Assembly: GCA_018398805.1 (NCBI GenBank)
Contig: JAGFBZ010000342.1
Span: forward strand, 2,254,001 to 2,318,000
DNA: 64,000 nt
Direction: 5' to 3'
From: Hirundichthys speculiger
Taxonomy: Eukaryota > Chordata > Actinopteri > Beloniformes > Exocoetidae
Shown here: piece after piece, positions 45,357 to 57,724 of the stretch
How positions within the stretch are numbered: position 1 is the first letter of the stretch
Layout: each line of letters opens with the position of its first letter
Position numbers and translations under genes: made by a program
Notes under the pieces: model-generated
Told to the model about the DNA's origin: nothing
Database searches by the model: none
What the model saw: only the letters and a program-made list of their open reading frames with translations

Positions 45357-46125
45357 CCTTTGAGAGAGCTGCTGCGCTGTTTCCTCACCAGTGATCTCAG
45401 AGAAAGGAGCCAGATGGGAAAGAGCTGGAGGCCAGAACTACCACGTAGCGAGCAACTCCTTCGGCCTGTGACGCTTGTTAAAGACAGTTTGAGGCTTGGC
45501 ATGTTTGGGGTTTAAGAAACAGGTTCTGCCCGACGCCACCAGTGCAATACGATGGTTCAGACTACTAAAACTAATGTCTTTTATGAGATTCAGCGTTACA
45601 ATGCTCTTGTGGTTAAATGAGGCAACATAGGCCGCTTAAAACTAGCTAGCTTTGAGCTCCCTTCGCTAGTTAGCTGCAGCTGGTTATCTCAAGCTCGTTT
45701 AAATCTGGAATATGTTTGGAGCACTTGATAAGAGTGAGGAGAAGCTTTCTGACCATCCTGAGCTGACAGTTGACGCATCTCCATAACAGTTTTGGCTGAT
45801 AGTCTGAAATGTCGATAGAACATGAAAAGCGATATCATCAAATTGCAAGGTTTAAACTGGAGGTTAATAACTCTTGCTGTCGATATTTTTACTCAAAGAG
45901 GATGTAGACGTCTGTAAGAGTCATTACAAGGCAAGGACCTCATACATGGAGCCGTCCATGTCTGAATGTTTCTGGGGGTCACCATCAAGGATTTAATGGA
46001 GGACCCGTGATTTCAGAACTTTTGATGAGTTATACAAGACACCTGGCCAACTGTCCTAATTCTTTTTCTCTCTGACACAAAGATTTAGTCTGGGTCCTCT
46101 GGATTTCACTTTGGTTTCCAAGAGA
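45357..46125 (+). other. tmtc2: Probable tmtc2 3' untranslated region
   Basis: Sequence directly after the stop, with no repeat I can name. I see no clear AATAAA within the first 700 bp, so the true end of the transcript is unknown. AATAAA at 46876 and ATTAAA near 48265 lie further down, the first within probable repeat sequence. Confidence 0.4.
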
Positions 46126-46129
46126 CGGT

Positions 46130-46560
46130 ACAAGCAGACGCAGAAGAAACTGCCTCTGGATGCCGTTAGATAGGAATACAGCCAGTCGGAGAAACGACGC
46201 ATGTGACTTTGCCAGAGCAACGACCAGGTTATCCATCCATTATCCGTACCTTTAATCCTATCTAGGGTGACAGGGATCTGCTGGAGCCTATTCCCAGCTC
46301 TCTTCGGGCTAAAAGGCAGGGGTCCACCCTTGGACAGGTCGCCAGTCCATCCCAGACGACCAGACTAGCATCAACAAAAAGACATCCAAGCTGGCGCGCA
46401 GTGGAGCAGGAACACCAGGGAATTATCGGCTTTTGCAGACGAACTGCAGCCATCTTGCGTGTTTTTAATAGTGATTCTTAGGACGCTTCTATACGAGTCG
46501 TTGCATAAAGCGAGCTCCTGCCCATGCTCCACTGAGAGCGGTTCAGTATGTGGAAACGGC
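46130..46560. repeat. Dispersed repeat G, copy 2, with LINE tail insert
   Basis: 46130-46210 and 46350-46560 match the repeat at 4630-5640 (GCAGAAGAAACTGCCTCTGG; GTGGAGCAGGAACACCAG; GAGTCGTTGCATAAAGC). Between them, 46232-46350 reads ATCCATCCATTATCC and then CCTATCTAGGGTGACAGGGA, the same LINE 3'-end sequence found at 59161-59300. Confidence 0.6.
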
Positions 46561-46769
46561 GGAGGGGTACCAGACGCATTTCACAAGAAGGACATTTTGT
46601 GAAATTAAGGGCTTTGGCGAGCCGGACTAGCTACATTACGCCCAAGGGCGCCAGCTCCGACAGAAAAACGAGTTTAGACGCGTTTCCATTAGCAGGGGTC
46701 TGGGGTAGAAACCCAGGTGGGTGGAAGTCTAACATCTTCTTCAATCCCTTCAGCTGTCGAGTCTCCATT

Positions 46770-47530
46770 AAAGCCTGATTTATATTTCTGCATCAAAGCG
46801 GCGGTGTACCTACGCCATTAGCTCTACCAAACTCTTGCGTGCACCTCTCTCCAGATGTACCAACACGTTCCAGAATAAATGTGACTGGTGGGCTGCGTAG
46901 ATTTGTTCTTCCTCATCTCCGTATTTCCCTCTGCTACTTCTTCTTTATCATTTTCATGTCGGGCATAGCGACAGTTTGCTGCAGTGTCTTTAAAAATGAC
47001 TGATGCTCAACATTTATCAGCATCAACTGGCGCAGGATTCCTTTGCTCTGTTGCCGTATCTGCTACATCAAGGATGCTCAGTCCTGCATTCTACAGAAAT
47101 GAATCCACACCACCACCTGGTGTTTGGGAGTGTAATTACAGTGAGCGCAAACCACAACACACAAGTATAACCGGCAAAGACAGCGTGAGGCCCGCATGTA
47201 GCCTACGTACGTATCTGCTGGACAGAACCATAGATCAGGCTTTACGGTGACAGAGCTGGTTATACGTAAACTACCATTCCTTCCCACATGGTGGCAGTGC
47301 TGCACCACTTTGGCGGTTTGTCTGTGCACCTCTTCTATGTCGAGTATGAGTTTTGGCCTTTTTCTTTTACGTGGCCGTGCCTGGTAATGGAGACGCACGT
47401 CAACGGTTTACGCTCCATAAATCTACCCTGGTACCACGCTAGTGGAAGCACACCATTTTTATTTTCTTTATTTTTGGTATGTCATGTGACCCGTAGATGC
47501 CAAAAAGGGTTTTTCTATTGCAAACCACCT
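46770..47530. repeat. Possible DNA transposon end
   Basis: AAAGCCTGATTTATATTTCT followed by GCATCAAAGCGGCGGTGTAC resembles the termini of a common fish interspersed element. I could not find the matching inverted end, so the limits are uncertain. The overlapping frames 46984-47250 and 47288-47707 are not recognisable proteins. Confidence 0.35.
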
Positions 47531-49289
47531 CCTCCAGGCATAAACAAAGCTTTTTTTCTTTTTTTTTTTTTTTGCGACAAATGGGAGTCTGCGAAATGGA
47601 CGTGTTTCATTAATGTGTATTTTCAATTTGCTATTCCAGTTTGTGCAGTTTCAAGGGTAACAGAGGCACATTTGATGAAAGCCTGCCCGTGCACCGACAT
47701 CTCTTGAAACCATTTTCGGTCCACTCTGAGGCGCAAACGCAAAGCCAGTCCCATCCTTTTATCGAAGTCGATCACATTTGTCTGCCTTCGGAGCTTTTTG
47801 AGTGTTTGTGATTGTAAAATGAAAAGCGTCTCACGATGAAACTGCGGTGCCAAAGCTCCTACTGAGTCTCCACGCCTCTCGTGCCAAGCAAGGACTGTTG
47901 CTACTCACACGTTTTGTCCCTCATGTCGAATACAGATCTTTTATGTCTTGTGGTCAAATTTAATTTATTAATGTATGTCATTTCGTGCGAGCGTGCCGAC
48001 GCTGCGCCAGTGCACGTGCGCCAGCGTCTCGGTCCGCCCGCGAGGCTTCACGGCGACGACCGTAAACCATTTTTTTTTCTCTACGTTTGTTTTCCCTCCC
48101 TCTCTGCTCAGGGACGTCATGTGATTCCTGCGATTCCAGAGAAGATGTTTGATGTGTTCTGATGATTGTTGATGTTCTGCTTAAGTTATAGAAAACGTGT
48201 AGCAGGAAGCGTTTGGTGTTTTTTTGTTTTTGTAAAAAGACCAGCTGAACCCCTTTTTTCCAACATTAAAATGATTTTTTCTCTGCTCTGCCGTGTGTTT
48301 CTGCCGAGCACGCTCCTTGACGTCCAACACCTGCACGGCTGGATGGAATCTGAGAATTTATGAGCGAGCGTTTGGCCGCGGCCCAGACGCACCGCGCAGG
48401 TTCGTACGTCAAGCTGTGCGCAGCAGAGGCTGGGGGGAGTTATGGAGCACCCCTAATCGAAACCCATACGGGCCTGGCTGTTTCTGTTCCTTTTATTATC
48501 TCTTTGTCCTTCACCACCTCTCGTATCTCCTCTGGCTCAGCTTCAGACTCTAAACGGCTCTCAACAACTGGGGAGTGACAGAAATACCTCGTAAAACAAA
48601 AGTGGCACAGACGGAGCCTCCCGTACATCTGAAAACTGAAAGCTGGTTTTTACATTCCTAAAGAACACAATCTCATAAGTCAAATGTGAACATATTTCGC
48701 TGCAGATGTAAATCAGAAGCTTTAAAGCATCTCGGTGCACATCTGCGAGAACTCAGGACATGAAATGGCAAGAGACTGAATTAATCCGCTTTTCTGCATC
48801 AATTTGGGGTGAAATTCGATCAAGTGTTCACGTGAGTCTGAATGGGGTGAAGAAGAACCGGCGAGGAGCAGCCAGAGGCTTGAAGACATCAGGAACTGGC
48901 AAACGTCTGCGTTCGTGAGTCACTGATCGAATGAAATATGAACTGTCTGGTTTATGGATAAATGTATTCACGAAAACAGAAATATGAAACAGAAAACACC
49001 CTGGAACTGGAATATAAAAGCATTTTTACAAAGAACCTGTCTGGTGTAGAAAAATGTGAACATATTCACCTGGTATTATATGATAGATAATATAAAAATA
49101 ATCCAAATAAGGTGAAGAACACTGCAAAGTAATTAAATTAATACAATATTCAATAGAATACATTTTCTTACTAATCTAGATTATCATCATAATCATTATT
49201 ACTTCACCTCAGGATTTCAAATTTAGCCATTTGGGTGAATGAAAATGTTGAACACCTAGATTAGAAGTGATGGAGACTAGAGATCATCA

Positions 49290-49800
49290 AAGTACTTGTC
49301 AATCTTATGAATAAATCTCTAGTCTGGGACGTGTTTGTTTGGAGAAAAAAAAATTGCACGTCTGTGGGCAGAAAACGACAGCTCGTCCACTGGCCTCTGG
49401 AGCATCTAGTGTTTTCTGTGGAACAGGCAGGTGTCCACGTTGTATCACCATGGAGAAGGACGACACATACCAGGTGTAATCTGCACCGTGGTAATCTGCA
49501 ACCATACCAGCGACATGTCCGTGGACCCAGCACGATGTGTGGCACAAAAAGGGCTGCAAGTACCTGAGCATGACCCCAGTGGTGAAGCACGGTGGAGGAA
49601 GCATCATGGTTGGGGCTTGTGGTAAGGTTGTCTCATTACTGGTGCTGTGGTTGAGGAGAAAAATGCACCCACGCAGGTTTTCCACCCAAACACAACTGCT
49701 TCACGGCCTCAAAAACACGAAAAGGACACTGCCGACCCAAAACATGATTCTCATGTGTAGACGTTACTAAGGGGAAAAATGAACTCCAAAGTTTAACGAA
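49290..49800 (+). mobile_element. Tc1-like transposase fragment
   Basis: The stretch contains VVKHGGGSIMVGACG at 49570-49620, corresponding to the Tc1 signature [10 protein letters not shown], in a region broken by frameshifts. The normal W after the MV is lost. It lies intergenically between tmtc2 and parp11. Confidence 0.65.
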
Positions 49801-49911
49801 ACTGTTAAACTCCTGAAGCTTCGTAGTCATTGGGCGACGCAGCAGGACGACGACCCACCACAGAATCGATTAGACCGTGAATGTTTAATGGGCATGTTCG
49901 ACAAGGAAATT

Positions 49912-50168
49912 CCATTCAATTCAATTCAAATTTTATTTGTATAGCGTCTGTTACAATGTCGATTGTCTCTAGGCGCTTTACAGAGACCCAGATCATGACC
50001 CCCAAAGAAATATCATGAACTAAAATTATAAAATTAAATCCAAATCAAGGATAATGGCAAGTAAAAACTCCACTTTAAGAGGAAGAAACCTTGAGCAAGA
50101 CCTGGATCATAAGGGGGGACCTTCCTGATGAAGACCAGCCGGGTAAAGAAAGAAAAAGAGAGGAGAGA
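49912..50168 (-). mobile_element. 3' end of L2-like LINE
   Basis: An ATTCAATTCAATTCAA tail leads into TATAGCGTCTGTTACAATGT and TTTACAGAGACCCAGATCAT, the same 3'-end sequence as at 22109 and 51219. Only the terminal 250 bp remain (5' truncation). Confidence 0.85.
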
Positions 50169-52290
50169 CTATTTGAGTACCTTTAACTGCAATTTTTTTT
50201 AAATAAAACTACACACCATGAACCGGCTCCAGTAATATTCCAACACCTTTGTTGCTGAAATTGAAACATTAGGACACAAATTGCCAACCAGAAGCAGATA
50301 TGTGCAGCAGGAAACCAATAAAACTTTAATTCTGGCACAAGCAGCACACCAGGACACATGGGGCTCCACATGGCAGATTTGTACGTAGACATATCTGACG
50401 CATCAGTGGAATAAAGAACAAAACAAAGAGTGACGGCAATCGTGCAGAAATTATTTCGGAAAAGTGCCATGCGAGTGCCATCTGGCAGCGAGACTGCACG
50501 CAAAATGTCAAGTGCGCTGCAGTAAAGGATGTTTGGAAGCAGACTCTGTCCTGACTTTGTGAATATGCGCCAGAGCTGCTGTTGGTGCAACCCTTCTGAT
50601 TCCAGAACCTGACCACAAAGCACTGCTATAACAATAAAAACAGCACTGAATCGTGGGTAATGTGTCGTATATTACACATCGCAGAGTTTTATGCTGTGTT
50701 ACCAGGACGCCAGGCTGACTGGGACCTGCTTCCAGTATTTATATCCTCCAGGCTGATACATCAGCAGAGCCTCACAGTCAAGTTGAATCTGTCTGTCAGT
50801 CACTTCTCAGTGTGCTCAGAAGCAGAAAGTAAGAAAGTAAAAATAAAAAAAGGTGAGGTACCACGCATACTTGAAAGATAAGACAAACTGATGCCAGTTC
50901 AGTGTTGTCACCATGAAAGATCAAGCTAAATGAAACATCTAACAATATAAATGTGCAGAACTAGCTGCTACTAGTTTGCAACTTTTTCTCAATTTCACTT
51001 GTTTTTGAGGACGGAAATATTAAAGGCACCCTGTGTAGCAGTAACACTTCTGACCACATGGGCGCGCATAGATCTGCTTTGCTGACAGTTCCGTGGCAAT
51101 GAGTGGGAACGACCCGGCACATCTTGTAATACCAATTTGTCCCACTAGAGGCACACTTTGTTGTGTCTTCAGGGCTGACGCATGAACTTCTTGTGATATC
51201 CCACCCCCTTGTGGTCAGAATTCAATTCAATTAAATTTTATTTATATAGCGTCTGTTACAATGTCAATTGTCTCTAGGTGCTTTACAGAGACCCAGATCA
51301 TGACTCCCGACCAAATATCATTAACTTAAGATATAATATTAAATCCAAATCAAGGATAATGGCAAGTAAAAAAAACTCCCACAGAGGAAGAAAAAAAACC
51401 TTTAAGCCAAAACAGTGGCAAGAAAAAACTCCACTTTAAGAGGAAGAAACCTTGAGCAGGACCTGGATCATATGGGGGGACCTTCCTGCTGAAGACTAGC
51501 TGGATAAAGAAAGAAAAAAGGGGAGACAGGACAGAGAGGATGGAAGACAGAGAGAGGAGAGACACAAATGACTGAATGAAATGACTACATAAACAGATGC
51601 AGGTAGGAGCACTGAGGTGAGATGGTCAGAGGACTAGATCACCGGTCACCACGCCAGCCGACACCCCGAACACATCTACACACACAGGTGGAGGTAAACG
51701 CTGGGATGGACAGAGGATGGAACTGAAAGTCAGCAAGCAACTCAGGAAACTCTGGCCTGCAAACATACAGAAAAAAAGGAGAAAAAAGGGGGCAAAAAAT
51801 TACAACAAACTACAGGAAAGAAAATGGAGAACAGTTACAGTAACGAGGTGCTGCTAATTAACTATGGAATGAGCTGGAGGAGGAAGAAGGGAAGAGAAAA
51901 GGGAAGGAAGGGAGAAGAGCGGTGGAAATACCACTCAGCAGATCATGTTGGTGTCTCCCTGCAGCGTAGGCCTATAGCAGCATAGCTATGATGAAGCTGT
52001 GATTAAGACTACCCTACTCTAGTGTTAGCTCCTATAACTATAGCTATAACTATTAGCCCCTACACACTATAGTTTAGACTAACTGTAGGCTTTACTAAAC
52101 AGAAATGTTTTCAGTTTAGTTTTAAAGATGGAGGTGGTCTCAGCCTCCTGAACCCAAACTGGTAGCTGGTTCCATGATAAAGGTGCCTGGTAGCAGAAGG
52201 CCCGTCCTCCAAACCTACTTTTAGATATTCTAGGAACAATGTGTAATCCTGCACTCTGAGAGCGGAGAGCTCTATTAGGAGCATAACGTG

Positions 52291-52677
52291 CTAACGAGGA
52301 GCTAGGCCATTAAGGGCCTTATATATGAGAAGCAGAATTTTAAACTCAGTTCGAAATTTCACGGGGAGCCAATGGAGTGATGCTGATACGGGAGAGATGT
52401 GATCTCGCTGACGAATTCCTGTCAGCACCCTCGCTGCTGCGTTCTGGATCAGTTGGAAGCTATTCAGCGAGCTTTTCGGACATCCTGCTAACAACGCATT
52501 ACAGTAATCCAGTCTAGAACTGACAAACGTGCAGATTAATTTTTCAGCATCACCCTGGGAGAGGATGCTCCCAATCTTGGCAATGTTTTGGAGATGAAAA
52601 AAGGCAGTCTTGCAAACCTGATTAATATGCTGCTTAAATGACATATCCTGATCAAAAATGACTCCAAGGCTTTTCAC
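52291..52677 (-). pseudogene. L2-like LINE reverse transcriptase, thumb/C-terminal part
   Basis: 128 codons beginning after the lost motif C. GVIFDQDMSFKQHINQVCK and RLDYCNALLAGCP are standard in L2 LINE C-termini. It is separated from the upstream part by stops. Confidence 0.88.
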
Positions 52678-53065
52678 AGCTGTGCTGGAAGCCAGCGTAA
52701 ACCCGTTAATCTATTCCTCAGGTGTTTGGGATCAAAGACAATAACCTCTGTTTTATCCGAATTTAGAAGCAAAACGTTGGAGGACATCCAGGACTTAATG
52801 TCATTAAGACACCCTTGAAGTTTAGCCAAAGGTTTTGTTTCCTCTGGTTTCATAGATAAGTACAGCTGTGTATCATTAGTGCATCAATTAAAGTTTATGC
52901 CATGGCTCTGGATAATTTTTCCCAAGGGCAGCATCTATAAAGTGAAAAGGATTGGTCCCAGAACTGAACCCTGTGGGACGCCATAGCAGACCCTAGTCCG
53001 TGTAGAAGAAACGTCATTAACATGGACGAACTGGAACCTGTCAGATAGGTATGACTTAAACCAGC

Positions 53066-53476
53066 CTAATGCTGTCCCTTTAATTCCAACAGTGTCTCTA
53101 ATCTATGCAGCAAAAGGCCGTGATCAACGGTATCAAAAGCAGCACTGAGGTCCAGCAGAACAAGGACAGAAACTAATCCATTGTTTGAGGCCACGAGGAG
53201 GTCGTTGGAGACCCTAATCAGCGCAGTTTCTGTGCTATGATGAGTTCTGAACCCTGACTGAAAGACCTCAAATAGATCATTTCTATGCAGGTGTTCTAAC
53301 TGGCTAGTGACTATTTTTTCCAGAATTTTAGAGATAAATGGAAGGTTGGATATTGGTCTATTGTTTGCCAAAATGTCCAGATCAAGAGATGGTTTCTTGA
53401 GCAAAGGTTTTATAACTGCAACTTTAAAAACCTGTGGTACATATCCTGATTTTAGAGATAGGTTAATCTGATCCAA
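53066..53476 (-). pseudogene. L2-like LINE reverse transcriptase, N-terminal part
   Basis: 136 codons. RT fingers and motif A are recognisable (KPLLKKP, NNRPISNLPFISKILEK, SAAFDTVDH). This is typical of jockey/L2-type enzymes. The frame ends before the catalytic aspartate pair. It is a remnant of the LINE at 51219-53530 and not a host gene. Confidence 0.88.
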
Positions 53477-54079
53477 AATTGACGTACCGATAAAGGAAGT
53501 GGTATCGCAGGATAGAGTGGTTTTAAATGTGATCCCAAAGGAGTGACTTTTGTGATTTCATGAGAAGCAGAGGACTGCAGATCCACTGATTAGAGGCGGG
53601 CCTACAGCCTCAACGCGCCGGTGTCCTCAAAGACTCAAACTGGACTCACTGACTGACTCGCCAGAACCCACGGCCCCGCTCTCAAACATTCTTTTAAAAC
53701 TGTGCACTCAAAGCTTGCGTAAATTTGCGTGGATGCGTTTTGTTATCCAATGAAAATAACACGCTGAATAAAGTATATTTATTCTGCACATGGAGAGGAT
53801 CTCAGTCTGAAACACTTCTGCCTGACTGAATTTGTCCAGTGGACCCTCAGGACCCATGAAAGTCGATTCAAATAGCGTCCTGAAGGATGCTGCTCTGACT
53901 CTGGACCGGTTCTGTTCCGGTCCGTACGGGGCTACATACACGTGTGTTTTTCTGCAGCATCACTTGGTCTTAAGATTCAGGTCCATGGAAATGTTTTAGA
54001 GGGTGAATAGAAAGTTTACATGCCTGACACAACCCCAGGGAAACAACAGAGCATAACTTTGCCTGAGGAAAAATGTAGC

Positions 54080-54370
54080 CAAAAAGAAATAACGTCATGT
54101 GACCAATACTAAGTACCCCTGTGTGCATGGTGTCACCTTGCGGTAAGTTTGCTGGAAACCACTTTTTGAAAAACTAGGCAGCAGTTTTGAATGCTCTTCC
54201 ACTTGTGAATGATCTGTTAACCCTAAAGAATAATTGAACTTAAGAGTTGTTTTTTTTTATGGTTTTATGATATTTCTCAGAATGATGCTGAGCAACAGCT
54301 GCTTCTCTAAGATCATTGCTTACGTCTTTCCTCCTTGGTGTTGTGTCAGCACACACAACTTAACGCTCCA
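54080..54370 (-). mobile_element. Tc1-like fragment with transposase start
   Basis: On the minus strand 54275-54350 reads TPRRKDVSNDLREAAVAQHH, the transposase N-terminal helix-turn-helix region. Near 54110 the Tc1 terminal-region phrase CCAATACTAAGTACCCC occurs, also found in the small foldback at 61546-61683. Confidence 0.7.
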
Positions 54371-55495
54371 AAACCAGCGAACCACCAAAACCTCTGTTTT
54401 TGGAGAGAGTCAAGTCTTTACTTTCAGTCTTGTCTGACATGTATACAGTCACAACAGGTTGAGGATAATTGTCTTTTTCCTATTTTTAAACACAGACGCA
54501 ACGTGGAACATTTTACACAGGCACAGGAAACGGACTGGAGCACTGGAAAATGTAGAATAATAAATTATATGTACAATAATGTACATAAATATGCCATTTG
54601 AAACTGATGAGCTGAGCTGTTCTCAGGTTAAAAACCACATAAACTCTGGGCCTGTGACGACGTCGCCCTCTGCTGACAGTCTTTGTGAAGTACCGCTGGT
54701 TCTGCTTCTTTTCACTGAGTGTTTGGATTTCAGTGGAGGAAGTGAATGAACCTCTCGGGGTAAACAGTAAGTTTCGATTCACCGCGGTCCTGAAGCTGCC
54801 AGGTGGTGACGACAGCAGCCGGTGAGGTCGGGCAGAAGATCATCGAGTGGTATTTACAGAGATTAGGAGCGTCCAAACGTCAAACTGAAACTACACACCC
54901 ACGGAGAGATGTGGAAGACTGAGCTTCAGTTTGATGGAGACAGTGTCTGTTAATTTTACCAAATCTACAACTGTCCAGCTGATCACTGTAATAAGATAGT
55001 TGCTCCAGATATTTTCACTTGTAAACATCTGTGCAGATTTGCTGTAAACATGCCTGTTATACATGTGTAAAAGGTAAAGCTGGACATTTCTTTACACATC
55101 TCACATGTTTAGCTTCTGAAACGGGTGAAAGCAGGTTTCATTCTGATGTACTGATGATGTCATAATCACACAAGTTGTGCTGTTTCTTTTCTGATGCGAA
55201 CAGTTTCGGTGTAGATGGAGACCGTCTATGTGACCGAATACTGTAAATCAGTCTACGTGGTTTCTACCTGATTGGTCCAGGTGGGACACGCCCACCAGTT
55301 TCACCGTCACTGCTGGCGTCTGTGGTGTTTCAGCTGCAGGATAGTCGACGCCGGGTCGGCCTAAGCAGGTTCTGACTGGTATTTCTTTTTAAGAGACGTC
55401 ACATCTGAATGTTTGAAACTGTCTCTCGAAAAAAGGGAATCACACGTCCCCGAAAGTTCAACGCAGGGAAGCACAGATCATTCCAGATGGGTTGG
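54371..55495. other. Intergenic stretch without recognised features
   Basis: No exon, RNA gene or named repeat was identified. Short frames on both strands near 54513-54782 are not recognisable. Confidence 0.5.
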
Positions 55496-55503
55496 CTCAA
55501 CGC

Positions 55504-55875
55504 TAGGGGTGTGAAAAAAAAAATAAAAATCGATTTGGCGATATATCGCGATTTTCGGCTGCCCGATATATCGATTTTTCAGCTCCTAATATCGATTTTT
55601 TAGGAAAATTCAATTCATTCACTTAAATGTGCAAAAACACTAATAAACAATAAATAGGTTGTTTTGAAGCAAATAGTTTTTACTCAATTTGTCCTCTGAA
55701 TGATCAATATCATCTGATGAACATATACAGCAACTTGATTTTTCATTTCTACTTTTAATTTTGATATTAACTGGGTAGAATATCGCAATATATCGCGATA
55801 TCGTGGTAATACCATATCGTGATACGTGTCACGTTAGATATCGTATTGCGAGGTCCTTGCCAATATTCACCCCTA
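55504..55875. mobile_element. hAT-like MITE, family C, copy 3 (intact)
   Basis: It begins TAGGGGTGTGAAAA and ends CAATATTCACCCCTA. CTCAACGC is duplicated at 55496-55503 and 55876-55883. It is the best-preserved copy of the family at 19052-19375 and 32650-33001. Confidence 0.92.
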
Positions 55876-56349
55876 CTCAACGCTGCTAATACCAACTTGT
55901 CATCGCAGAGAAACATATTATTTAGCTTCGGACCAACAGCCCGGACACTTTTAACTGTCCCGGCCTACTTTCAGCCTCGGCTCTAAACCAGTTACACAGA
56001 AAATAGGGGGGAAAAAAAAGGGTTGAAACAAGAATGAAGACATGCAGACTGTTTGGTTTTGCCATCAAGTTTATTTATGAATCTTCGCAAATCTGAAAAT
56101 TAGAGAGACAGAATCCAGCGATGATCCCTGTAACAACCAGTTAAATAAATATGAGGAGGCAAAGCTGTTTCAAAAGAACCAGACTTATGGAGAACATCAG
56201 GACATCCATAAATGCATCTTTCTTTTTCAATAATATGATTATGTTTGTCTTAACAGCATCCAAAATATTTATACAGTGCAAATACTGTTAAGTTGAAATT
56301 GGTTGGAAATGGAAACTGAAATTGAGAAGGTTTGAAATTCATCAATTAA

Positions 56350-57720
56350 CTACCGCTTTGGGTTGTGGGGGGGCAGCAGCGTCAGCATGGAGGCCCAGAT
56401 GTCCCTCTCCCTAACCACCTCGTCCAGGGGGGCGTCCTCACAGCTGGCTCCCCTCGGTGTGGGGGGGCACCAGCTCTCCTCCGAGTCCCTACAAAAAGAC
56501 CAGACACTCACCCAGCCTTCCTACAGAGGAAGCTCATTTCAGCCGCTTGAATCAGAGGTCTTATTTTTTCGATCACTACCCACACGTGCACGACGACAGG
56601 TGGGGGGGACAAAGATCAACCCGTGAACAGAGAGTCTTGGCTTCACACTCGGAAGATCACAAGTCAATGAAGTTAACAAGAACAAGACCATGTCGTCTGC
56701 AGAAAGAGGATAGCCTGTAGCAATGGACCCAGTACCTCATGGTCCTGGAGCACCCCCTACGGGACACCCCTGGGGACATGTTGAATGCCTTCTCCAAGTC
56801 CACAAATCACATGTTAACTGGTTTGGCAGACTCCCATGCTCCCTCCAGGACCCTAGTGGGGGTCTAGAGCTGGTCCAGTGTTCCATGACCAGGGCGACAT
56901 TGTTCCTCCTGAATCTGAGGTACGACTATCAACCAAGGCTCTCTTCCTCAGCTCCCCTGCATAGACCTTACCAGGGAACCCTAACCCTAACCCCAGTCTT
57001 ACAGTCCAGTGGTACTACCCCCAATGTCCATGCGATGCTGCAGAGACGTGTCCACCAAGACAGCCCCACAACATCCAGAGCCTTGAGGAACTCAGGGCGT
57101 ATCTCATCCACTCCAGGAGCCCTGCTGCCGTGGAGCTTTTTAGCTACCTCGGCGTCCTCAGCTCCAGAAATGGGTTAGTCCACAGACTCAGCCTCCTCTA
57201 CAGAAGGCGTGTTGGTTGGACTGAGAAGAACCTCGAAGTACACCCCCCCCCACTTCCTGCAAACATCTCCTGTCGAGGTCAATAGAACCACCACAGTGTT
57301 GGTGAAGTACTGCTTTCCCCGCCTGATGGATCTTCTCAGAGCCAGACAGAAGTCCTTCTCCACGGCCTCTCCGAACTCCTCCCAACACCTGAGATTTTGT
57401 CTTGAAACCACCAAGGCTCCTGTTGTTTTTGCCTGTTGGTACCCGTCTGCTGCCTCCAGGATCTGACCTGTAGGACTCCTTCTTCAGCCTGAGGTGTCCA
57501 CTACCAGGTTTGGGAGGCATGGAGCATGGCCCATTCTGAGTCAATGTCCCCCGTCTCCCTTGGGATGCGGTTGAAGCTCTGCCGGAGGGAAACCGGAGGT
57601 TTCCCTATCTGACAGGTTCCTCTGTCAGACATTCTCAGCAAACCTTCACCGTCCCTTTTGGGTCTCCCAGGTCTGTCCAGCATCCTCCCCGACCGTCTGA
57701 TCCAACTCACCAGGTAGTGA
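56350..57720 (-). pseudogene. Decayed non-LTR retrotransposon, reverse transcriptase region
   Basis: On the minus strand the stretch 56890-56780 gives TLDQL, then TRVLEGAWESAKPVNM and FVDLEKAFN, the motif A region of a common fish LINE (FVDLEKAFDRVPRG). Upstream codons to 57720 give typical linker sequence (FGEAVEKDFCLA, RRSIRRGKQYFTNTVVVLLT). Stops and frameshifts are frequent. I do not assign a clade. The LINE tail at 59161-59300 may belong to the same family. Confidence 0.7.
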
Positions 57721-57724
57721 TCAG

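Larger units (their letters stand above)
51219..53530 (-). mobile_element. L2-like non-LTR retrotransposon, 5' truncated, with reverse transcriptase remnants
   Basis: Minus orientation. The 3' tail is the ATTCAA repeat at 51219-51235. Two frames preserve reverse transcriptase: 53066-53476 (RPISNLPFISKILEKIVTSQ, FRTHHSTETAL, then motif A LLDLSAAFDTVDH) and 52291-52677 (KSLGVIFDQDMSFKQHI, SSRLDYCNALLAG, AAARVLTGI, SLHWLPV). The gap between them has lost frame. At 52872-52883 the codons corresponding to catalytic motif C read C-T-N-D instead of the expected Y-A-D-D before TQLYLS, so it is inactive. No endonuclease domain remains. Confidence 0.88.

Noticed and set aside
56970..57000. Telomere-like CCCTAACCCTAACCC
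   Set aside because: Only about three units, and again near 63656-63675. Too short for an interstitial telomeric block; it lies in or near decayed LINE sequence.
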